From an uncultured bacterium (GTDB lineage Bacteria > Bacteroidota > Bacteroidia > Bacteroidales > Bacteroidaceae), in the NCBI GenBank assembly GCA_945788485.1, contig CALZMB010000166.1:1-5303 (forward strand): a stretch of DNA of 5,303 nucleotides, given 5' to 3'. Every line of letters starts with the position of its first letter. Positions within the stretch are counted from its first letter, which is position 1. This document shows positions 1 to 5,303 of the stretch, one piece after another. The notes beneath the pieces were generated by a model that was given only the letters and a program-made list of their open reading frames with translations, was not told the origin of the DNA and searched no databases. Both the position numbers and the translations under genes were made by a program.

Positions 1-3000
1 TGGTATCTCTCTGGCAACAAGTTCGAGACATCATCCAAGTGGGCGCCAAGCAAAGCGATATGGAGCGACGCAGAGCTGCAGAAGGTCAACGCCAACAACC
101 TCTACGGTGCTGTGGAGAACAACGCCAGCCGCGGCATCAACCTCACAGGCACAAACGCCTCGACATACATCATGACATCCGTGCCGTACGCGCTGAGCGG
201 CATGACATACGAATCGGCTGACGCCGCATATCAGAAGGTCGTCACACAGGCAGGAGCGTCCCTCCCACGCTACGACGAGGTTGACCGCCGACTGCTCGAT
301 GAGGCTGCCGGAAAGATTGACCCGCAGTTCGCCGGACCGTCCATAACGACCGACCCCGGCATCATAGACTCGCCCGACGACATCAAGCTCACTGAGCACG
401 ACACTTATCTCGTTGCCGGCAACATCTATACCAACTATCCCTTCCTCGGCATGAGAGACGGCGACAAGTACGCTGTTGACACCGACGGCGACGGCATGCC
501 CGACGCATACGAGACAGAGAAGGGACTCAACCCCAACGACGCTGCCGACGGCGCAGCTGCCGCTGCCAACGGCTACACCAACCTTGAGAACTACCTCAAC
601 GGCATAGCCGACGGCTCTATCAACAAGGCAAACTACGAGACAAGCACATACCCCGTCATACCCGGAATGCCTTCGGCCGTTACCATTTCCTACACCGGCA
701 ATGTGCAGACAGCAAAGACTGTCAGCATGGGCGCAGCAGTCACACTGCCTGCAACCACAACGGCAGGCGGCGAGGTGAAAGGATGGATAGGACAGAGCGG
801 ATATTACGAGGCCGGCAAGGCGTACGCCTTCACTGCCGACATCACCCTCACAGCCGTCATAGAGATAACGTTCAAAGGCAGCGACGAGCCTGCCGTGCTC
901 ACGCTCATAGGCTCTTCTGTTACGCTTCCTGAACTCAAAAAAGATGGCTACACCTTCGAGGGATGGAACGACGGAAGCCAGACCTATCCCGCCGGCACAA
1001 CCCAGACATTCAGCTCTTCTGTCACGCTGATTCCGGTATTCAAAGAGGCGGAAGGCCTTTCCGGCTCCGGCTCCGGCAACGTGGCATGGCCATGTGCAGG
1101 ATCGTTTGACATCAAAGGCGCGCAGGAACCGCTCGGAATGTTCTCTTCCGCAACCCTTGCGCTCGGCTCAGGACTGACGTATGTGGCAAAGAATGACAGG
1201 CTGACGCCAAAGACATCATACGCAGGAGTCGATCCGAAAGAAAAGAGTACAGTCGCTTCGGAGAATGCCGTGATAGACCTTCTGCTCCAGCCTACGGCAG
1301 GACTAAAGTTCAAGCTGAAGAACATCTCGTTCACCACGATGCGCTTCGGAACAGGCGGCGGACTGATTGACGTGGCTACAAAGCTCGGCGATGCAGGCGA
1401 AGTGGTCCGCCAGACAGGCATCAAGCCTAACCGCGATAGCGAAAACAAAGTAAATTATCCGGGACTTCCAGTCTCCATCGATGTGACAGACATGCAGGCT
1501 TCTGACCAGCCTCTGCGCATAAGGCTCTATGTCTATAACCTTGATCCCGGAAAGCAAGTTGGTTTTAATAATATAGTTGTTACTGGTGAGTGGGAGGGCA
1601 CATCGCAGGCAGAACGCTTCTCTTTCTCTGCCGCAGCCTCTCCCACATCAGCCGGAACAGTGACGCAGAACCCGACAGGCAGCTCGTTTGAGCCAGACAC
1701 CGAGATTCAGCTCAGCGCCACAGCGGCAGACGGCTATTTCTTTGTCAACTGGACTGACAACAGCGGCACGGTCGTTAGCACACAGCCGTCGTTCACCTAC
1801 ACCGTCAAAGCCAACACTGCGCTCAAGGCCAACTTCAAGTCGGAAGCAGACTATGCAGGCATCTTCCAGAACTGCGCGCCATACGATGCCGCCGTGGATG
1901 ACGTCAACGGACTGAAGCTCGCGCTCAATGCAGCATCGGCACGCACTGACAAGACAGCACGCTACCGCATCTTCCTCCACAACGGAACATACGATTTCGG
2001 CACAACAGCAAAGACCGCCGTGGTGGAGAACACCTCGCTAATCGGCGAGAACATGGACGGCGTGCTGCTGAAGAACGACCCGGGAACTGTGACGAGCTAT
2101 CAGGAACAGACCCCCGTGCTCTTCATCGATCAGAACCAGAACAACGTCTATATGCAAGACCTCACCATAAGGCAGAACCGCGACTGGGAGACAAAGACTT
2201 CACAAGGCCAGGCCATAGCCCTGCGCCAGCGCGGAAAGAGGGCTATATACAAGAATGTGGCGATGCAGGGCGTGCAGGACACCTACTATCTGAACAAGGG
2301 TGACGCATCAGCATACTTCGAGGACTGCGCCATGGCAGGAGAAGTTGACTTCATCTACGGCGACGGCACGATGTTCTTCCAGAACTGCCGCCTGCAGCCA
2401 GTCTCTTCACGCGCCTGCATCACCGCCTCCAATGCGCCGGCCGGATATAAAGGCATCGTATTCAACGGCTGCTCCATCGAGCGACGCACGGATGCAAAGG
2501 ACGCTGTCACAGGATATGCACTCGGTCGTCCATGGGGCGATTCGCCTGCCGTGACATATATCAACACGACGATGAAGGTGCAGCCGCAGGCAACGGGATG
2601 GAGAAGTATGACATCGGGCCTCGTGGTGCGATTCCATGAGTATGGCTCTAAGGATGAGAACGGCAACGCGCTCGACCTCTCGTCCCGCTCAATCTCAGCT
2701 TGCTCGGCAGCAGCCGGCTCTGACAACCCGGTCATCACAGCTGAGGAAGCAGCAGCCTACTCGCTGGACAAGGTCTTTGCCAAAGTGGCAGCCGATTGGA
2801 ATCCTGCAGCCGACGCAGCGCAGCTCACCCCGACAACGCCGAGCATCAGCGGCAGCACACTGTCATGGCAGGCTGTGAATGGCGCGCTGGGTTATGCCGT
2901 CGTGAAGAACGGCAAGGTGGTGGCTCTGACAACACTCACATCTTACGCCATCGACGATGCTTCGGCTGCCTACGCTATACGTGTCGCCAACAACATGGGC

Positions 3001-3165
3001 GGCTTGAGCGTACCGTCTGCCGCGACATCAACAGGCATCGAGAATGTCGTGAGCGACGGAGACAATGCCGCTGACGCTCCGATGTACAACATCGCAGGCC
3101 AGAGAGTGACATCCTCGGCAAAAGGCATCGTCATCATCAACGGAAAGAAATACATTCGCAGATAG
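1..3165 (+). CDS. Bifunctional pectate lyase (PL1) / pectin methylesterase (CE8), 5' partial
   Basis: Secreted pectinase; the frame is open from base 1, so the start and the PL1 catalytic core lie outside the window (1054 codons visible, numbered from base 1). Codons 1-105 resemble the C-terminal end of Bacteroidetes PL1 lyases. Codons 160-180 hold an acidic DTDGDGMPD calcium-type loop. Codons 227-290 and 289-350 are InlB/Flg_new-like repeats (GYTFEGW in the second). Next come an SGSGSG linker, an unassigned beta-sandwich (361-533) and a third InlB-like repeat (539-614). The CE8 domain (618-900) has GQAIAL (Gln at 2209), QDT (acid/base Asp at 2278), DFIYG (nucleophile Asp at 2347) and GRPW (Arg 2527, Trp 2533). 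The Gln-to-Asp spacing of 23 residues equals that of carrot pectin methylesterase as I recall it. An Fn3-like domain (944-1008) and a Prevotella-type tail ending GIVIINGKKYIRR follow. CE8 demethylates homogalacturonan and PL1 cleaves the product by beta-elimination. CE8 is very secure; PL1 is likely, since only its end is visible. Confidence 0.93.
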   Translation, partial: WYLSGNKFETSSKWAPSKAIWSDAELQKVNANNLYGAVENNASRGINLTGTNASTYIMTSVPYALSGMTYESADAAYQKVVTQAGASLPRYDEVDRRLLDEAAGKIDPQFAGPSITTDPGIIDSPDDIKLTEHDTYLVAGNIYTNYPFLGMRDGDKYAVDTDGDGMPDAYETEKGLNPNDAADGAAAAANGYTNLENYLNGIADGSINKANYETSTYPVIPGMPSAVTISYTGNVQTAKTVSMGAAVTLPATTTAGGEVKGWIGQSGYYEAGKAYAFTADITLTAVIEITFKGSDEPAVLTLIGSSVTLPELKKDGYTFEGWNDGSQTYPAGTTQTFSSSVTLIPVFKEAEGLSGSGSGNVAWPCAGSFDIKGAQEPLGMFSSATLALGSGLTYVAKNDRLTPKTSYAGVDPKEKSTVASENAVIDLLLQPTAGLKFKLKNISFTTMRFGTGGGLIDVATKLGDAGEVVRQTGIKPNRDSENKVNYPGLPVSIDVTDMQASDQPLRIRLYVYNLDPGKQVGFNNIVVTGEWEGTSQAERFSFSAAASPTSAGTVTQNPTGSSFEPDTEIQLSATAADGYFFVNWTDNSGTVVSTQPSFTYTVKANTALKANFKSEADYAGIFQNCAPYDAAVDDVNGLKLALNAASARTDKTARYRIFLHNGTYDFGTTAKTAVVENTSLIGENMDGVLLKNDPGTVTSYQEQTPVLFIDQNQNNVYMQDLTIRQNRDWETKTSQGQAIALRQRGKRAIYKNVAMQGVQDTYYLNKGDASAYFEDCAMAGEVDFIYGDGTMFFQNCRLQPVSSRACITASNAPAGYKGIVFNGCSIERRTDAKDAVTGYALGRPWGDSPAVTYINTTMKVQPQATGWRSMTSGLVVRFHEYGSKDENGNALDLSSRSISACSAAAGSDNPVITAEEAAAYSLDKVFAKVAADWNPAADAAQLTPTTPSISGSTLSWQAVNGALGYAVVKNGKVVALTTLTSYAIDDASAAYAIRVANNMGGLSVPSAATSTGIENVVSDGDNAADAPMYNIAGQRVTSSAKGIVIINGKKYIRR
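1060..1077 (+). repeat. In-frame 6-base tandem repeat (tccggc x3), SGSGSG linker
   Basis: Three perfect copies of tccggc encode Ser-Gly repeats that separate the second InlB-like repeat from the unassigned beta-sandwich. The unit is a multiple of three, so copy-number change would lengthen or shorten a flexible linker without breaking the frame. Confidence 0.75.
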
Positions 3166-3208
3166 GAAAAATACCAATCGGATATACAAATTTTTTCGCT
3201 GAACGAGA

Positions 3209-3258
3209 AAGGGTGTGCCAACCAGTACAGACTGAGTTGGTACACCCTTGCAGTTTTT
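3209..3258 (+). terminator. Intrinsic terminator after the pectinase gene
   Basis: The arms 3209-3222 (aagggtgtgccaac) and 3236-3249 (gttggtacaccctt) pair over 14 positions with one G.U wobble. Inside the 13-base loop, cagt (3223-3226) can pair with actg (3231-3234), extending the stem around an acag tetraloop with one bulged A. Five T follow at 3254-3258, four bases after the stem. It begins 44 bases after the pectinase stop. Read on the minus strand the same hairpin is followed only by a weak pyrimidine run (tttctcgtt), so it may also slow transcription coming from the DUF3108 side, less certainly. Confidence 0.85.
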
Positions 3259-3273
3259 CTGAGAGTTCTTCAG

Positions 3274-3299
3274 GTGGCTTCTTTATGTGGCTTCTTTAG
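3274..3299. repeat. 13-base direct tandem duplication
   Basis: gtggcttcttta occurs at 3274-3285 and again at 3287-3298, a 13-base period with the spacer base differing (t, then g). It lies between the terminator and the DUF3108 stop. No function is suggested; a small slippage duplication is the simplest reading. Confidence 0.7.
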
Positions 3300-3346
3300 C
3301 AGAGTAGAGACATTCGTTGTGTCATGTCATGCGCCGCGATGTGGCG

Positions 3347-4135
3347 TTACGGCGTGACGCATCCTTTCATCGACTTCAGGTAGGCTTTCGCGGAGCCGAA
3401 TTTCAGGAAGAGGTCGAGGCGGATGGGTATGTGTCGGCGGTCGTCTGTGACGAAGAAGCGTACAATCTCTTTCTCCTTGTCGCCTTCGCCTTCGATGTAT
3501 GAGAGTTCGAGGCATTTGTATTTCACGTCGTCTTCAGCTTTTACCGTTGATTTGCCGCGGTATCTTAGGCGTGCCGTCTGCACGCCGTTGCCGTCGGCTA
3601 TGGGGAAGAGGATGGTGCGTCCGGGTTTCCAGCCGTCGGTTGAGAAGTTGCGTGCGCGGAGGAAGATGGAGAGCATGTCGTAGATGTTCTGCTTAGAGCT
3701 TTGCTTCTTCTGCTTCCGTTCGCCGCTTGCCGTCAGCTCTTTCATCGTCACATGGCAGCCGTTGTTGTATTCGTAGAAGAGTTCATCGACATAGTATCGT
3801 TTCCCCTCGTCGGCTCCTTTGCGGTAGTAGAGAGGGATGAGGTCGCGTGTGGTGTAGCAGAGCAGCGTGTCGCGCAGGCGGAAGTATTTGTCGATTTTCG
3901 CGCTGCTCTTTGTGGTGAGCGCGCAGCGGTAGGCTTTCTTGCCCGCATAGTCGCATTCGGTTGTCTTCATTGTCGCTGTCCCGGCGTTGAGCCAGATGAA
4001 TTTCCAGTTGAAATACATCTTGTATTCGAGTGTCTCGCCGCCTTTGAAGGCGGTGTTTTTCAGCGGTTGCTGTGCCTGTGCCGACACTGCGGCGGCGATG
4101 GTGAGGAAGATGGTGAGAATGAAGCGCGGAATCAT
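3347..4135 (-). CDS. DUF3108 family exported protein
   Basis: A 262-residue protein of the DUF3108 family, whose biochemical role is not established. Residues 1-21 form a Sec signal peptide (hydrophobic FILTIFLTIAAAV, then AQA before Gln22, with VSA at 17-19 as an alternative site), so the mature protein is probably periplasmic or envelope-exposed. Family-like segments are GETLEYKMYFNWKFIWLNAG (33-52), KYFRLRDTLLCYTTRDLIPLYY (83-104), the YDMLSIFLRAR segment (152-162) and the VTDDRRHIPIRLDLFLKFGSAKAYL stretch near the end. A Lys/Gln-rich stretch (140-149) probably forms a loop. Six cysteines remain after cleavage (61, 71, 93, 127, 208, 259). ATG 4135 was chosen because the signal peptide begins there; the in-frame extension to 4468 only reads the peptidase gene in the wrong frame. 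No Shine-Dalgarno is seen; the upstream bases are A/C-rich, usual for Bacteroidetes. It lies 55 bases after the peptidase gene and is probably cotranscribed with it. Confidence 0.88.
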   Translation of the reverse strand: MIPRFILTIFLTIAAAVSAQAQQPLKNTAFKGGETLEYKMYFNWKFIWLNAGTATMKTTECDYAGKKAYRCALTTKSSAKIDKYFRLRDTLLCYTTRDLIPLYYRKGADEGKRYYVDELFYEYNNGCHVTMKELTASGERKQKKQSSKQNIYDMLSIFLRARNFSTDGWKPGRTILFPIADGNGVQTARLRYRGKSTVKAEDDVKYKCLELSYIEGEGDKEKEIVRFFVTDDRRHIPIRLDLFLKFGSAKAYLKSMKGCVTP

Positions 4136-4190
4136 GAGAGGATTGTTTTGTTTGTGAGTTGTAATAGCTTGTTGTCGCAGGATGGCGGTT

Positions 4191-5285
4191 TCAGCTTCCG
4201 CCGGTTTTCGCCATGACGAGTATGGTTGAGAGCAGCATCTGCTGTTCGGAGATGTATCTGAAGCCGCCGGTGCCGTCGTGGGAGCCCCATGAGTTCTTGC
4301 AGATGAAGTATCTCTTGCGTTCTCCTGCCTTGCCGTGTGGCGGGCGGGCGTATGCGATGCCGACGATTGCCATGCAGTGGTCGTCGGTGAGGATGTGCCG
4401 TTCGAACAGCCGCTGGCGTTCTTGCTGTATCGCGCTGAAATATGCCGTGCTGTCTGCCGTGCCGGCAAGTCGCCGGTCGGGGGCAGCGGCGAGGCTCATG
4501 CATCCTTCCCATGCTACGGGGTAGCGGTTGGCGAGTGATGTGACGACGAGACGCAGCAGTTCGTCTGCCCTGATGTTACGGGCGGTGTGCATCTGTGTGT
4601 TGTCTCTCACCTCTATGACGTTCTGTGTGCCGAAGGGGTGGTGAGCGAACGAGGTGTAGGCTTGCCATTCGCCGGGGAGGCAGACGCTGTGCGCGAACTC
4701 TAACGGGGTGTATTCTGCGCGATACATGAAGACGTTGCGCGGGGCGGGGCCTATCTCACGGTCGAGTGTCGCCTCTATGCTCTGCCGTGTGGCGTCGATG
4801 CCTCTTTGCTGTGCCGACATGGCGAGGGCTGTCTTGCGTACTGAGCGTGCGAGACGTGCAGAGGGCATGGGGTCGGCATGGTAGCTGTCCCATGCCACGA
4901 TGCCGTAGGTCTGGATGAGACGCATCGCCTCGGGCAGTGTGCCGCGCATCGTGACGTTGCGATGTGCGAGGTATGTCATGTCTGCTTGTTCGGCTAAGCT
5001 GTGGCGCGCGAGCCAGAGGGGTGAGAGATTGACTGAATCGCCCGTGGCGAGGCGGTCGCTCTCTATCGTGGCGAGCATGGCGTATAACCAGCACAGTGCC
5101 GACAGCCCCTGATTCTTCACTGGAGTGGTGGGGAGCAGCGTCTCCACCGTGAAGCTATCGGGGACAGCCGACACTGTGTGGTGAGTGTCATCATTATGAG
5201 AGACCTGTCTGCACCCTGCGAAGAGGGCGACAGACAGGATGAGAATGAGAAGCGTTTTTTTCAGGTGATTTTTTTTAGTTGACAA
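4191..5285 (-). CDS. C1-like cysteine peptidase lipoprotein (bleomycin hydrolase/PepC-related)
   Basis: A papain-fold cysteine peptidase, predicted to be lipid-anchored outside the cytoplasm. Numbered from TTG 5285 (364 residues), Lys-rich residues 4-10 and the hydrophobic LLILILSVA precede LFAGC, a lipobox-like site with Cys25 (Phe at -3 is not the preferred residue). The catalytic set is complete: Gln59 and Cys65 in VKNQGLSALCW, His303 in DDHCMAIVGIAY and Asn331 in CKNSWG. TSFAHHPFGTQNVIEV (211-226) and PVAWEG (256-261) recall C1-family peptidases of Bacteroides and the C1B (bleomycin hydrolase) branch. The substrate is unknown. The start is uncertain: there is no ATG in any minus-strand frame between 5303 and the signal peptide, and the frame stays open to the window edge. 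Candidates are TTG 5285, CTG 5264 (which would give the classic MKKTLLILIL) or a start beyond 5303. The DUF3108 gene follows after 55 bases. Confidence 0.85.
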   Translation of the reverse strand: MSTKKNHLKKTLLILILSVALFAGCRQVSHNDDTHHTVSAVPDSFTVETLLPTTPVKNQGLSALCWLYAMLATIESDRLATGDSVNLSPLWLARHSLAEQADMTYLAHRNVTMRGTLPEAMRLIQTYGIVAWDSYHADPMPSARLARSVRKTALAMSAQQRGIDATRQSIEATLDREIGPAPRNVFMYRAEYTPLEFAHSVCLPGEWQAYTSFAHHPFGTQNVIEVRDNTQMHTARNIRADELLRLVVTSLANRYPVAWEGCMSLAAAPDRRLAGTADSTAYFSAIQQERQRLFERHILTDDHCMAIVGIAYARPPHGKAGERKRYFICKNSWGSHDGTGGFRYISEQQMLLSTILVMAKTGGS

Positions 5286-5303
5286 GTTGACGAGTTGACA
5301 AGT
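5277..5303. repeat. 8-base tandem repeats at the peptidase gene start
   Basis: Three units, agttgaca (5277-5284), agttgacg (5285-5292) and agttgaca (5293-5300), are followed by the first three bases of a fourth at the window edge, so the array may continue. On the coding strand they read as repeats of tgtcaact/cgtcaact immediately before the signal peptide. The unit length is not a multiple of three, so a change in copy number would shift the frame of anything started upstream. Confidence 0.85.

Larger units (their letters stand above)
3166..3346. other. Convergent intergenic region
   Basis: This 181-base gap separates the stop of the pectinase (plus strand) from the stop of the DUF3108 gene (minus strand). 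It holds a T-run at 3191-3196, a strong hairpin with a following T-run, and a 13-base tandem duplication. No start codon with a credible reading frame and no TAnnTTTG-type Bacteroidetes promoter is visible, so it appears to be purely terminating sequence. Confidence 0.8.

Noticed and set aside
984..1448. 154-residue minus-strand reading frame
   Set aside because: It is antisense to the pectinase, has Ser/Pro-biased composition and no domain, and the sense frame is clearly coding.
112..3165. GTG at 112 as the start of the pectinase
   Set aside because: The frame is open to base 1 and the upstream codons (WYLSGNKF... NNLYGAVENN) continue the same PL1-like sequence, so the gene is 5' partial.
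3701..4216. 171-residue plus-strand reading frame
   Set aside because: It lies opposite the DUF3108 gene, is rich in Cys/Val/Arg/Phe as expected of an antisense shadow, and has no recognisable domain.
4136..4468. N-terminal extension of the DUF3108 gene
   Set aside because: Most of this stretch is the peptidase gene read in another frame; its translation is low-complexity Thr/Ser/Arg/Ala and would bury the obvious signal peptide.
5277..5303. TTGACA motifs as a promoter -35 element
   Set aside because: They are part of an 8-base tandem repeat, and Bacteroidetes primary sigma promoters use TTTG / TAnnTTTG rather than TTGACA.
5277..5303. CRISPR-like array
   Set aside because: The 8-base units abut without spacers, so this is a simple tandem repeat.

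Overview
The window looks like chromosomal DNA from a Bacteroidales bacterium, most likely of the Prevotella type (inference). The evidence is the multidomain pectinase with a C-terminal tail of the Prevotella style, the pairing of a C1-like peptidase lipoprotein with a DUF3108 protein, the absence of Shine-Dalgarno sequences, and A-rich stretches before start codons. Base composition is moderately GC-rich.

Layout: one long plus-strand gene (1-3165), open at the left edge, encodes the C-terminal two thirds or so of a secreted pectinase. In order it carries the end of a family-1 pectate lyase (PL1), an acidic calcium-type loop, two InlB-type repeats, an unassigned beta-sandwich, a third InlB-like repeat, a complete pectin methylesterase domain (CE8) with all catalytic residues, an Fn3-like domain and a sorting-type tail. 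A strong stem-loop with a T-run (3209-3258) follows, in a 181-base convergent intergenic region. On the minus strand lie two co-oriented genes 55 bases apart, probably one operon: a C1-like cysteine peptidase lipoprotein (5285-4191) is read first, then a DUF3108 exported protein (4135-3347).

How they work together: the pectinase joins two successive steps of homogalacturonan breakdown in one chain. CE8 removes methyl esters, which creates the de-esterified substrate that PL1 cleaves. The minus-strand pair has no evident link to pectin; both products leave the cytoplasm and they may act together in the envelope, but this rests only on gene order.

I see no RNA gene, mobile element, CRISPR array or clearly new system. 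The less ordinary points are the start region of the peptidase gene, which has no ATG and sits in 8-base tandem repeats and poly-A runs; a sharp patch of AT-ending codons inside the pectinase; and the unassigned beta-sandwich between its two catalytic modules.
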